Assembly (NCBI GenBank): GCA_964478425.1
Contig: CAYZIB010000012.1
Coordinates: 1 to 36,573 of the forward strand
Source: CAYZIB01 sp964478425
GTDB taxonomy: Bacteria > Bacillota_I > Bacilli_A > Acholeplasmatales > WRBM01
Direction of reading: 5' to 3'
DNA: 36,573 bases
How positions within the stretch are numbered: position 1 is the first letter of the stretch; each line of letters opens with the position of its first letter. Position numbers and translations under genes: made by a program. This document shows positions 1 to 7,913 of the stretch, piece by piece. The notes beneath the pieces are model-generated. The model ran no database searches. It had not been told where the DNA came from and saw nothing but the letters and a program-made list of their open reading frames with translations.

Positions 1-50
1 ATATTCAGTTTTCAAAGACCTAATTTTCTTTGCGCATTTCATCAACGCGC
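1..50 (-). promoter_or_regulatory. rRNA operon leader (runs off left edge)
   Basis: Read on the minus strand, the last ~50 bases before the left edge begin with a GCGC...GCGC hairpin and end with GGTCTTTGAAAACTGAATAT. The CTTTGAAAACT-type sequence is the conserved element found upstream of 16S rRNA and in 16S-23S spacers of Bacillota. It follows three tandem consensus promoters, so a 16S gene probably starts just outside the window. The rRNA gene itself is not present here. Confidence 0.75.
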
Positions 51-56
51 TTTTTT

Positions 57-85
57 ATTTTATCACACCATAACTAACTTGTCAA
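57..85 (-). promoter_or_regulatory. rRNA promoter P3 (closest to the rRNA)
   Basis: On the minus strand, TTGACA (80-85) is followed after exactly 17 bases by TAAAAT (57-62). This is the innermost of three tandem sigma-A promoters and leads directly into the rRNA-type leader at 1-50. Confidence 0.85.
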
Positions 86-149
86 TAACTTTTTTTATTT
101 TTTTTATTTTTATTTTTTATTAACTTGTCATTTTTAGCAGACATTGGTT

Positions 150-178
150 ATTATATGACAATTAAAATAAAATGTCAA
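150..178 (-). promoter_or_regulatory. rRNA promoter P2
   Basis: On the minus strand, a perfect TTGACA (173-178), 17-base spacer and perfect TATAAT (150-155). It is the middle of three tandem promoters pointing at the left edge. Confidence 0.9.
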
Positions 179-223
179 CAACTTTTTTACTATTTTATTT
201 TTTTATTATTAAATAGTATTTAT

Positions 224-252
224 ATTATATAATTATTTATTTATATTGTCAA
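224..252 (-). promoter_or_regulatory. rRNA promoter P1 (farthest upstream)
   Basis: On the minus strand, a perfect TTGACA (247-252), 17-base spacer and perfect TATAAT (224-229). It sits just downstream of the rseP terminator, so it drives transcription away from rseP and out of the window. Confidence 0.9.
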
Positions 253-267
253 TTCAATTTATAAAAA

Positions 268-286
268 AATCCCATAAAATGGGATT
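268..286 (-). terminator. rseP intrinsic terminator
   Basis: A 7-bp stem AATCCCA/TGGGATT with a 5-base loop, followed on the minus strand by a T run. The rseP stop codon (285-287) overlaps the upstream arm. It closes the rpsB-to-rseP cluster before the rRNA promoters. Confidence 0.88.
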
Positions 287-1874
287 AAAATAATCTTAAA
301 ATGTCATTAAAACAAACATACACAAATAAAATCATTAAAACAATATATGTAACATTTATTAAACTATTTTCTACTTTTCTATTTACTTTTTTCTTTGTGA
401 TAGTTTCATATGCTAAAAAGGCTAATCTTCCACCATCTAATGCAGGTATCGGAAGCAAATTTACAAACCCTATATTAACACTTAAAAATCCAGCAAAAGA
501 GATTAAACTTAATAATCCGCCAGCCATATATTGTCCTGTTGCAGAAAAAATACCTATTGGTCCAGATAAATCTTTTACTCCAACACCCTCTGTACCAAAT
601 ATTAATAGTCCTAATGTTTGATAAACTTCTTTAATATTAGTCCACATACTTTTAAAACTTTGAGTAAAAGCATAACCTAAATTAAATTTATAAGTTGGAC
701 TAACTCCAATTTTCATATTTACTTTTTCAGCATTTTGCATATCAATTACTTTATCAAAAGATTCTATTTCATATGAAAATTCTTTTCCATTATCATCTAA
801 AACTAATTTAACTTTTGATGCTTTTAAATCTTTGAATAAATCAACCATATTAGACCAACTATAAATATTAATAAGATCTCCATTTCCAATTTTAACTGCT
901 TTTATAACCATACCTGGTTTAGCTCCACTTGTTTCAGATCTACCAAATACTTCTCCAATTTCAACTAATTCGTTATTTGTACTACTTGCAATACCTATAT
1001 TATTAAAAATAAGCATTGTATTTAAATTAACTAAAATTTCTTCATTATTTCTAAGGATTTTTGTGTCTATATTAACTAACCCACAATTTTCATCCATAAA
1101 TGTTTGAAATTTTTTCCAATCATCTTTAAAATTTACCCAATTATTATTTTTATCTTTCATTGCAACTATAATATCATTTTCAAATAAGATATTACTATTA
1201 TCCATAATTTTTATTTCTGATTGTTCATTATATGTAATATTGTTTGCCACACTACTAATTTTTGTTGAATTATAATTTGGTTGCCCTTGAAATAACCCTA
1301 CTATTAAGAATAAGAAAAAAGCTAATACAAAATTCATACAAGGTCCCATAAATACTGTTAAAAATCTTTTTAATAAGCTTTTTGATTCATAACTTCTTTC
1401 ATATATTGGTAACTGTAATGGTTCGCCTTTTTTAAAAATATAACACGCATTTTCTAAAACATAATATGTATTACATGTTCCATCTATATCAATTGTTATA
1501 TATAAATAATCTGTTTCTTTTTCTTTATATAAATCAAAATCTACTACTTTACCAACAATTTCTGCATTAGAAAAATCTTCAATATAAATTTTATCGACTT
1601 TTGAATCTTTTAATCCTAATCCAATTAAATCTCCTTTTTTAACTAAATTAACTAATTGTTCTCCTGCCATTGCAACATATCCACCTATTGGTATAGCTCT
1701 TAAAGCATACATTGTTTCACCTTTTTGTTTTTTTGCTAAAAGAGGTCCCATACCAATAGAAAATTCATGACATAAAATGTCAGATTTTTTTGCCAAAATA
1801 AAATGTCCCATTTCATGAATTACAATTATTAATCCTAATATAAAAATAAAGGCTAAAAGTTGTAATATTATCAT
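285..1874 (-). CDS. rseP: RIP metalloprotease RseP/RasP (site-2 protease)
   Basis: Membrane zinc protease that cleaves transmembrane anchors of regulatory proteins (site-2 proteolysis; RasP in Bacillus acts on anti-sigma factors and remnant signal peptides). The HEMGH zinc motif is at residues 20-24 inside the first membrane helix. A PDZ-like region lies in the middle, and the second catalytic motif, LLPIPALDGG, is near residue 480 before the last helix. At 529 residues it is about 100 longer than Bacillus RasP (about 420); the extra length lies mainly at residues ~75-165, between the first two membrane helices. The start ATG has a GGAGGAATTAT ribosome binding site and overlaps the dxr stop (ATGA). 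It is the last gene of the rpsB-to-rseP cluster, its usual Bacillota position. Confidence 0.93.
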   Translation of the reverse strand: MIILQLLAFIFILGLIIVIHEMGHFILAKKSDILCHEFSIGMGPLLAKKQKGETMYALRAIPIGGYVAMAGEQLVNLVKKGDLIGLGLKDSKVDKIYIEDFSNAEIVGKVVDFDLYKEKETDYLYITIDIDGTCNTYYVLENACYIFKKGEPLQLPIYERSYESKSLLKRFLTVFMGPCMNFVLAFFLFLIVGLFQGQPNYNSTKISSVANNITYNEQSEIKIMDNSNILFENDIIVAMKDKNNNWVNFKDDWKKFQTFMDENCGLVNIDTKILRNNEEILVNLNTMLIFNNIGIASSTNNELVEIGEVFGRSETSGAKPGMVIKAVKIGNGDLINIYSWSNMVDLFKDLKASKVKLVLDDNGKEFSYEIESFDKVIDMQNAEKVNMKIGVSPTYKFNLGYAFTQSFKSMWTNIKEVYQTLGLLIFGTEGVGVKDLSGPIGIFSATGQYMAGGLLSLISFAGFLSVNIGFVNLLPIPALDGGRLAFLAYETITKKKVNRKVENSLINVTYIVLMILFVYVCFNDILRLF

Positions 1875-3007
1875 ATAATTCCTCCATAATTATTCAAAAT
1901 AAAATCATATACTTTTTTATTTGTTAAATATATATCATCAATAGATATATTTTCCTTATATTCAAAAAACTCACATGCATATTTTACTAACTTATATATG
2001 TCGTTAAACTTAATTTTTTCATCTAAAAAAAGTTTTACTGCAGCTTCATTTGATGCATTTATTATTGCACCCATATTTCCTTCTTTAAAATTTTCTAAAC
2101 AAAAACAAAATAAAGGATACTTATCTTTTTTTATATCTTTAAAAGTTAAATTTGTTAAATTAATATCATTATTTTTATAAAAAAATCTTTTTGGATATGA
2201 TAATGAATATAAAATTGGTATTTTCATATCATGAGGTGCATAAAGCATTTTATAATTGCCATCTATATATTTAATAATTCCATGAATTAATGATTCTAAA
2301 TGAATTTTAGCTTCTATTTTATCAATAGGAAAAGAAAATAAATAGTGAGCTTCTAAAATTTCAAAAAATTTATTAATCATCGTAGCAGAATCGATAGTTA
2401 TTTTTTTTCCCATATTCCAATTTGGATGTTTTAAACAATCACTAACTGTAACATTACTTAAATCATCAAAATCTCTTAATGCTCCCCCACTTGCAGTAAT
2501 TATTATTTTTTCAATATCAGATTTTTTTTCTTTTTCTAAAAGTTGAAAAATCGCAGAATGTTCACTATCAATTGGCAATAATAACACATTATTCTTTTTA
2601 ACTTCTTCCATGATTATTTTTCCAGCAACTACTAAGGTTTCTTTATTAGCTAAACAAATATCATTTTTATTTTTTATTGCTTCTATTGTTGGTTTTAATC
2701 CAACAAACCCCATCAAAGCATTAACAATAATAGCTTTTTTATATTTAACTATTTGATTTAATCCATCTTCACCAAATACAACAATAATATTTTTATTGAT
2801 TTGATCTTTGATTAATTCATATTTGCTTTCATCCTTAAAGCAAACAATTTCTAAATCAAATTCATTTATAATTTTTAAAGCAAGAAAAACATTTTCTCCA
2901 AAAGATATACCCAACAAATTAAAATTATCTGGATATTTTTTTATTACTTCTATTGTGCTTTTACCAATTGATCCTGTTGCACCAAGTAAAATTATATCTT
3001 TTTTCAT
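1871..3007 (-). CDS. dxr: 1-deoxy-D-xylulose 5-phosphate reductoisomerase
   Basis: Cytoplasmic NADPH-dependent enzyme that converts DXP to MEP, the second step of the MEP isoprenoid pathway. The N-terminal GATGSIGKSTIEVI dinucleotide-binding loop starts at residue 9. IDSEHSAIFQ, SGGALRDF, PNWNMGKKITID and ESLIHG are the metal, substrate and flexible-loop motifs of the family. The length of 378 residues is normal. It overlaps rseP by four bases and abuts cdsA, as in Bacillus. The first enzyme of the same pathway, dxs, is encoded at 18.9-20.8 kb. The product ultimately supplies UppS, encoded two genes upstream. Confidence 0.96.
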   Translation of the reverse strand: MKKDIILLGATGSIGKSTIEVIKKYPDNFNLLGISFGENVFLALKIINEFDLEIVCFKDESKYELIKDQINKNIIVVFGEDGLNQIVKYKKAIIVNALMGFVGLKPTIEAIKNKNDICLANKETLVVAGKIIMEEVKKNNVLLLPIDSEHSAIFQLLEKEKKSDIEKIIITASGGALRDFDDLSNVTVSDCLKHPNWNMGKKITIDSATMINKFFEILEAHYLFSFPIDKIEAKIHLESLIHGIIKYIDGNYKMLYAPHDMKIPILYSLSYPKRFFYKNNDINLTNLTFKDIKKDKYPLFCFCLENFKEGNMGAIINASNEAAVKLFLDEKIKFNDIYKLVKYACEFFEYKENISIDDIYLTNKKVYDFILNNYGGII

Positions 3008-3853
3008 TTAAATCACTACCACTATTAAGCATAAAACCATTGCTAAAAATATGACTGAATCAAATCTATCTAAAACACCACCATGTCCAGGAAATAAATT
3101 ACTAAAATCTTTAATATCATATGTTCTTTTAAATTTTGATGCTACTAAATCACCTATTTGAGAACATATAGATAAAACAATTCCTAAAAAAATGATTGCT
3201 ATTGCATTTAAAAAACTATTTTCAAAGATAAAGAATAATCCTCCATCATAAAAATATGCAAATAAAAACGAGAAAATAACTGCAAAAATTATTCCTCCAA
3301 TTGATCCTTCAATTGATTTTTTAGGGCTAATATTCGGACATAATTTGTGTTTTCCAAATTTAACACCCACAAAATATGCAAAAACATCAGTAAATATCGA
3401 AATAATAAACAAATAAACTAAATATTCAGTTCCTTTATATTTTAATAAAAATATAGATGTAAATCCAATTGTTGGATAGATTATACTTATTATTGCTTCA
3501 CTTATTTTTTTACCATTAAAATCATTAATAAAGACCATCATTGATAATAATACCACAAATAATAACAAGAAAAGTCCAATAAAAAAATCTTTATTTAAAT
3601 TATTTAATAAAAATGTTTCATTATTAAACAAACTTATAATTCCATAAAATAAAAAAATTGGAATTGTTAATAATAATATTTGATAAAATTTATTTACTTG
3701 ATGATTTTCATCATACATTTTAAGCATTTCATAACTACCAAATATACTTAAAAAAATCATACATAATTCAAAAACAGGATTTAATGCCTTAATTAAAAAT
3801 ATTGGAGTAAATATTACTGCAATAATTAAACCTGTAATAAGTCTTTTTTTCAT
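3008..3853 (-). CDS. cdsA: Phosphatidate cytidylyltransferase
   Basis: Integral membrane enzyme that makes CDP-diacylglycerol from phosphatidic acid and CTP, the entry to phosphatidylglycerol and cardiolipin synthesis. The 281 residues include about seven hydrophobic segments. The C-terminal CDP-diglyceride synthetase signature reads GHGGVLDRFDSV, near residues 254-265, with the metal-binding Asp residues; GVKFGKHKLCPNISPKKS is the second conserved segment. The ATG overlaps the uppS stop (ATGA-type coupling), the standard uppS-cdsA-dxr order. Confidence 0.95.
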   Translation of the reverse strand: MKKRLITGLIIAVIFTPIFLIKALNPVFELCMIFLSIFGSYEMLKMYDENHQVNKFYQILLLTIPIFLFYGIISLFNNETFLLNNLNKDFFIGLFLLLFVVLLSMMVFINDFNGKKISEAIISIIYPTIGFTSIFLLKYKGTEYLVYLFIISIFTDVFAYFVGVKFGKHKLCPNISPKKSIEGSIGGIIFAVIFSFLFAYFYDGGLFFIFENSFLNAIAIIFLGIVLSICSQIGDLVASKFKRTYDIKDFSNLFPGHGGVLDRFDSVIFLAMVLCLIVVVI

Positions 3854-4569
3854 TTTAATCCTCCAAATCTTCTATTTCTATTTTGATAGATGTTTATAGC
3901 TTTATATAATTCTTTTTTATTAAAATCCGGCCATAAGCATTTAGTAAAATATAATTCAGCATAAGCAATTTCAAAAAGTAAAAAATTGCTTATTCTTATC
4001 TCTCCGCTTGTTCTTATTAATAAATCAACATCTATTATATTTTTTGTTTCTAAATAGTTTTTAAAATAATCTATAGTTATTTCATCTATTTTAATTTTCC
4101 TATTTAATACATCTTCTGATATTTTTTTTGTTGCATTTATAATATCATATCTTGCTCCATAATCAAAACAAATATTTAAAGTTAGACCAGTGTGTTTTTT
4201 TGTAAAAAATTCAACTTCATTAATAGTATTTAATAACTGTTCGTTTATTCTATCTTTACGACCTAATACTTTTATTTTAATATTTGAATTTTTAATTTCA
4301 TTTATATATTTTTTTACCATTTCAATTGGTTTTGTCATAAGATAATTTACTTCTTTAGCTGGTCTTTTCCAATTTTCTGTACTAAAAGCAAAAACAGTTA
4401 AATATTTAACACCTATTTTATCGCATTCTAAAACAATTTTACTTAGATTTAAAGCTCCATAATAATGTCCAATATTTCTTTCCAACATTCTTTTATTTGC
4501 CCATCTTCCATTTCCATCTAAAATTATTGCAATATGCTTAGGTATATTATTTAAATCAATTTTTTTCAA
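3850..4569 (-). CDS. uppS: Isoprenyl transferase / undecaprenyl diphosphate synthase
   Basis: Cis-prenyltransferase that extends farnesyl-PP with isopentenyl-PP to undecaprenyl-PP, the lipid carrier of cell-wall synthesis. HIAIILDGNGRWANKR carries the catalytic Asp (D18) and the diphosphate-binding loop; FAFSTENW and the C-terminal LLIRTSGE...AYAELYFT segment are also typical. The start appears to be TTG at 4567-4569, preceded by AAGGGA; there is no better ATG upstream of the conserved N-terminus. The gene lies 29 bases after frr, across a terminator-like hairpin, and overlaps cdsA. Confidence 0.95.
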   Translation of the reverse strand: MKKIDLNNIPKHIAIILDGNGRWANKRMLERNIGHYYGALNLSKIVLECDKIGVKYLTVFAFSTENWKRPAKEVNYLMTKPIEMVKKYINEIKNSNIKIKVLGRKDRINEQLLNTINEVEFFTKKHTGLTLNICFDYGARYDIINATKKISEDVLNRKIKIDEITIDYFKNYLETKNIIDVDLLIRTSGEIRISNFLLFEIAYAELYFTKCLWPDFNKKELYKAINIYQNRNRRFGGLK

Positions 4570-4593
4570 AATATCCCTTCTTATAAAAAAGAT

Positions 4594-4611
4594 AATGACT
4601 ATACAGTCATT
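4594..4611 (-). terminator. Hairpin after frr
   Basis: A 7-bp stem AATGACT/AGTCATT with a 4-base loop, followed on the minus strand by ATCTTTTTT. It includes the frr stop codon (4599-4601). It may attenuate transcription into uppS. Confidence 0.65.
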
Positions 4612-5144
4612 AAGTCTTTTTCTTTTTCTTTTAAAGCACCATCAACTTTTAAAATATATTTATCAGTTAATTTTTGAACTTCTTCTAAATAATATTTTTC
4701 ATCATCTTCAGTTAACTTTAATTTTTTTATTTCATCATTTCCGTCTCTTCTTAAATTTCTGATTGCTACTTTACACATTTCTCCCATTTTATTTACAGTT
4801 TTAACTAATTCTTTTCTTCTTTCTTCTGTAATTTTAGGGAAAACTAATCTAATACCTGTTCCATCGTCACTAGGAGTAAGTCCTAAATTTGATGCATTTA
4901 TTGCTTGAACTATATTTTTTAAACTTGATTTATCAAATGGTTTAATATATAGTTGTGTAGCTTCAGGAACTTGAATGGATGCTATTTGTTTTAAAGGTGT
5001 ATCACATCCATAATAAGAAACTAAAATACTATCTAAAATTTTAGGATTAGCTCTTCCTGTTCTTATTTGAACCATTTCTTTTCCTAAATTTTCTAATGAT
5101 TTATTCATTCTTTCTTCTAAATCTAATAAAACTAAATCAGGCAT
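4599..5144 (-). CDS. frr: Ribosome recycling factor
   Basis: Cytoplasmic factor that, with EF-G, splits post-termination ribosomes. The 181-residue length matches the family (about 185). QIRTGRANPKILDSI near the N-terminus and the long C-terminal helix (RRKELVKTVNKMGE, RNLRRDGNDEIKKL) are diagnostic. The start ATG has a GGAGGAAATT site. It follows pyrH by 10 bases, as in most Bacillota. Confidence 0.97.
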   Translation of the reverse strand: MPDLVLLDLEERMNKSLENLGKEMVQIRTGRANPKILDSILVSYYGCDTPLKQIASIQVPEATQLYIKPFDKSSLKNIVQAINASNLGLTPSDDGTGIRLVFPKITEERRKELVKTVNKMGEMCKVAIRNLRRDGNDEIKKLKLTEDDEKYYLEEVQKLTDKYILKVDGALKEKEKDLMTV

Positions 5145-5154
5145 AATTTCCTCC

Positions 5155-5871
5155 TTACTTAATATATGTACCTATTTTTTCTCCCATAACTGTTTTTTTA
5201 ATATTTCCTTCAACATTCATATCAAAAACAATTATTGGTAAATTATTATCTTGACATAAAGTTGCTGATGTTAAATCCATCACTTCAAGTTTTGACTCCA
5301 ATAATTTATCAATAGTAAGTTCATCATACATAACTGCATCACTATATTTTCTTGGATCTTTATTATAAACACCTGATGTACCATTTTTTGCCATTAATAT
5401 TACATCAGCATTTATTTCTGCTGCTCTTAATGCAGCTGCTGTATCAGTTGAAAAATAAGGACTACCAGTACCACCAACAAAAATTACAACTAATCCTTTT
5501 GTTAAATGTTGTAAAGCTTTTCTTCTAATATATGGTTCTGCAACTTCATCACATTTAATTGCACTCATTACTCTAGTTTTAATTCCTATTGACTCTAATG
5601 CATCTTGTAATGCTAAACCATTTAACATTGTTCCAAGCATTCCCATATAATCTGCTTGTGCGCGCTCCATACCTAATTCAAAGGCATCTCTACCACGCCA
5701 AATGTTTCCTGCTCCACAAACAATACCTATTTCAACACCTAATTCATATATTTCTTTAATTTGGTTTGCAATAGATTTAACTACTTTAGGATTAATTCCA
5801 AGTTCAACTGATTTATCTCCTTTTAAAGCTTCTCCACTGATCTTTAATAAAACTCTTTTATACTTTACCAT
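5155..5871 (-). CDS. pyrH: UMP kinase
   Basis: Hexameric cytoplasmic kinase of the amino-acid-kinase fold that phosphorylates UMP to UDP, typically with GTP activation and UTP inhibition. KRVLLKISGEAL (residues 5-16) is the ATP-binding strand. GAGNIWRG is the substrate loop, and STDTAAALRAAEINAD and NGTSGVYNKDPRKY are the UMP and ATP motifs. The length of 238 residues is normal. The start has a GGGAGGATTTTT site. It sits 49 bases after tsf, across a terminator-like hairpin, and is followed directly by frr. Confidence 0.97.
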   Translation of the reverse strand: MVKYKRVLLKISGEALKGDKSVELGINPKVVKSIANQIKEIYELGVEIGIVCGAGNIWRGRDAFELGMERAQADYMGMLGTMLNGLALQDALESIGIKTRVMSAIKCDEVAEPYIRRKALQHLTKGLVVIFVGGTGSPYFSTDTAAALRAAEINADVILMAKNGTSGVYNKDPRKYSDAVMYDELTIDKLLESKLEVMDLTSATLCQDNNLPIIVFDMNVEGNIKKTVMGEKIGTYIK

Positions 5872-5897
5872 AAAAATCCTCCCATTATTAAGGAAAA

Positions 5898-5918
5898 AGG
5901 GTATTTTAAAAACACCCT
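5898..5918 (-). terminator. Hairpin between tsf and pyrH
   Basis: On the minus strand, AGGGTGTT/AATACCCT forms an 8-bp stem (one G-T pair) with a short loop and a T5 tail, just after the tsf stop. It probably ends or attenuates tsf transcription before pyrH. Confidence 0.75.
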
Positions 5919-5920
5919 AA

Positions 5921-6817
5921 TTAATTTTGTTTAATTTGAGCCATAACTTCAGATGCAAAGTCGGCAACTTCTTTAACAATTCCTTCTCCTACTTCAAGGC
6001 GAACATAATTAACAACTTCAGATTGATTTTGTTTTACATAATCACCAACAGTAACATCAGGATTTTTGACAAATGGTTGATCAACTAAACAAATTTCTTT
6101 TAAATATTTATTTAATCTACCAGCAACCATTTTTTCTACGATAGCTTCTGGTTTTGGTTTTTGAGATTGTTTATTTTCTTCTAAAGCTGCACTTCTTATA
6201 ATATGAGTTTCGTTTTCTAATTCAGCTTTGCTCATATCTGAACTTTTAACATATTTAGGGTTAATAGCTGCAACATGCATTGCAACATCTTTAGCAACTT
6301 GTGCATTTTCTCCTTTTAAAATAGTTAAACAAACAATTCTTCCACCTTGATGTTTATATAGACCAAATACTTCATTATCTTCTTTAGTAACTCTTTTTAC
6401 TCTTCTTAATGAAATTTTTTCTCCGATTGTTGCTGTTGCGCTAACTAATACTTGTTCTAATGTTTCACCATTACATAAAACATTTAATGCTTCTTCAGTT
6501 GAAGTTGCATTACTATCTAATAACGCATTTGAAATTGTTTCGATTAAATTTAAAAATTTATCATTTTTAGCAACGAAGTCAGTTTCTGAATTCAACTCAA
6601 AAACATATGCAACATTTCCTTTTGTGCATACATTACATAAACCTTCTGCTGCTACTCTATCAGCTTTTTTTGCTGCTTTTGCAATTCCTTTTTCTCTTAA
6701 CCATTGTACGCTTTTTTCAATATCACCATTATTTGCTTCTAATGCTTTTTTGCAATCAAGCATACCGGCATTTGTAATTTCTCTTAATTCTTTTACCATT
6801 GCTGCAGTAACTGCCAT
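5921..6817 (-). CDS. tsf: Translation elongation factor Ts
   Basis: Nucleotide exchange factor for EF-Tu. The N-terminal UBA-like domain has MVKELREITNAGMLDCKKAL (residues 7-26), followed by the EF-Tu contact motif SETDFVAKND near residue 77. The length of 298 residues is normal. An AGGAGGAATTAAAA ribosome binding site supports the start. It lies 133 bases after rpsB, beyond a terminator and with its own predicted promoter at 6852-6880, so it can be transcribed independently. Confidence 0.97.
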   Translation of the reverse strand: MAVTAAMVKELREITNAGMLDCKKALEANNGDIEKSVQWLREKGIAKAAKKADRVAAEGLCNVCTKGNVAYVFELNSETDFVAKNDKFLNLIETISNALLDSNATSTEEALNVLCNGETLEQVLVSATATIGEKISLRRVKRVTKEDNEVFGLYKHQGGRIVCLTILKGENAQVAKDVAMHVAAINPKYVKSSDMSKAELENETHIIRSAALEENKQSQKPKPEAIVEKMVAGRLNKYLKEICLVDQPFVKNPDVTVGDYVKQNQSEVVNYVRLEVGEGIVKEVADFASEVMAQIKQN

Positions 6818-6851
6818 TTTTAATTCCTCCTAGTTTCTTAATTCATTAAAT

Positions 6852-6880
6852 ATATTATCATATATTACTTATTTAAACAA
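6852..6880 (-). promoter_or_regulatory. Predicted tsf promoter
   Basis: On the minus strand, TTGTTT (6875-6880), 17 bases, then TAATAT (6852-6857) preceded by an extended -10 TGA. It lies between the rpsB terminator and tsf. Confidence 0.55.
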
Positions 6881-6912
6881 CATTTTTTTATCATTTTTTA
6901 ATTTGATTTTAA

Positions 6913-6941
6913 AAAAAAGATATTTGAACAATATCTTTTTT
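6913..6941 (-). terminator. rpsB intrinsic terminator
   Basis: A 12-bp A/T-flanked stem around GATATT/AATATC with a 5-base loop and a T8 tail on the minus strand, immediately after rpsB. Confidence 0.85.
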
Positions 6942-6950
6942 ATCATTTAA

Positions 6951-7775
6951 TTATTTATTTTCTTCAGTAGCTTCTTTTTTTACATCTCTTTTAGGAGCTC
7001 TTTTTTCTTTTCTTTGTGGTTTTTCTTTTTCTTCCATTGTAGCAGCAGCTTCATCCATTGAAATTTCTTGTTCATCTTCGAATTTTTCAACAACTCCACC
7101 TTGTGCTTCAATAACAGCATTAGCCATTACCCATGTAACTAATTTAACAGCTCTAATAGCATCATCATTACCTGGAATTACATAATCAACATCATCTGGA
7201 TCACAGTTTGTATCAACAATACCAAATACAGGGATATTTAATATTCTAGCTTCTAAAATTGCATTTCTTTCTTTTCTAGGGTCAACGATAAATAAAGCAT
7301 CAGGTAATTTTTTCATGTTTTTAATACCACCTAAAAACTTTTCTAATTTATCTCTTTCTGCAATTAATTTAATAACTTCTTTTTTAGGTAAAGAATCAAA
7401 ATAACCATCTTTTTCTTGTTTATATAAGTCATTTAATCTTCTTATTCTTCTTCTGATTGTTTTAAAGTTAGTTAATGTTCCACCTAACCATCTTTGATCA
7501 ACATAGTAATGTCCGCATCTAATTGCTTCTTCTTTTACTGCTTCCATTGCTTGTTTTTTTGTTCCTACAAATAATACTTTTCCACCATTATTTACAATAT
7601 CAAATAATGCTTTATAAGCTGTTTCAATTTGATTTGCAGTTTTTTGTAGGTCGATGATGTAAATCCCATTTCTATCTGTGTAGATATATTTTGCCATTTT
7701 AGGATTCCATCTTCTAGTAGCATGTCCAAAATGAACACCTGCTTCTAGTAATTGTTTCATTGCAACTACGCTCAT
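6951..7775 (-). CDS. rpsB: 30S ribosomal protein S2
   Basis: Small-subunit ribosomal protein. The N-terminus has the S2 signature (LLEAGVHFGHATRRWNPKM, residues 9-27), and FIVDPRKERNAILEA and PGNDDAIRAVKL are also typical. The core ends near residue 228. The remaining ~45 residues form a low-complexity acidic then basic tail (EEKEKPQRKEKRAPKR), longer than in Bacillus. A strong AAAAGGAG site precedes the ATG. It is preceded by its own promoter and a structured leader of about 100 bases (7776-7877), and followed by a terminator and tsf. Confidence 0.97.
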   Translation of the reverse strand: MSVVAMKQLLEAGVHFGHATRRWNPKMAKYIYTDRNGIYIIDLQKTANQIETAYKALFDIVNNGGKVLFVGTKKQAMEAVKEEAIRCGHYYVDQRWLGGTLTNFKTIRRRIRRLNDLYKQEKDGYFDSLPKKEVIKLIAERDKLEKFLGGIKNMKKLPDALFIVDPRKERNAILEARILNIPVFGIVDTNCDPDDVDYVIPGNDDAIRAVKLVTWVMANAVIEAQGGVVEKFEDEQEISMDEAAATMEEKEKPQRKEKRAPKRDVKKEATEENK

Positions 7776-7877
7776 TTTATTTTTCTCCTTTTTGTTATTC
7801 TTGTGTTTTCCTCATCGCTAATATCCACCAATTAGGCACTAGGATAATCGCTCAAAAAACATGCATATTTTTTCATG
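7776..7877 (-). promoter_or_regulatory. Structured 5' leader of rpsB
   Basis: The sequence from the predicted transcription start to the rpsB ATG is richer in G and C than the surrounding intergenic DNA. On the minus strand TATCC and GGATA pair around an inner CC...GG stem, and the flanking AGCGAT/ATTAGCG bases extend the helix with a few mismatches. The leader also has a weak CATG/CATG hairpin with a T6 tract at its start. A position before a ribosomal protein gene suggests autoregulation by S2, but I do not recognise a named Rfam family. Confidence 0.45.
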
Positions 7878-7884
7878 CTATTTA

Positions 7885-7912
7885 ATTTTATCATCTTTTT
7901 TAAAAAAATCAA
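7885..7912 (-). promoter_or_regulatory. Predicted rpsB promoter
   Basis: On the minus strand, TTGATT (7907-7912), 16 bases, and TAAAAT (7885-7890) with an extended -10 TGA. It lies directly after the zinc-ribbon gene stop and would give a leader of about 100 bases. Confidence 0.65.
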
Positions 7913-7913
7913 G

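Noticed and set aside
1..284. An rRNA or tRNA gene in the left end
   Set aside because: Only promoters and a leader are visible; no 16S start (AGAGTTTGATC-type) or tRNA cloverleaf occurs before the edge.
301..621. Plus-strand open frame of 106 codons
   Set aside because: It lies antisense to rseP, has no ribosome binding site, and its translation is the complement of membrane-helix codons. The other plus-strand frames (for example at 1998, 5702, 15830, 21933 and 23564) are shadows of the same kind.
6818..6950. Small gene or RNA between rpsB and tsf
   Set aside because: The interval is explained by the rpsB terminator and a tsf promoter; no ORF with a ribosome binding site or further stable stem is present.
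7776..7877. T-box or known riboswitch in the rpsB leader
   Set aside because: There is no T-box consensus (AGGGTGG-type bulge) or recognisable riboswitch core; only a generic nested stem is seen.
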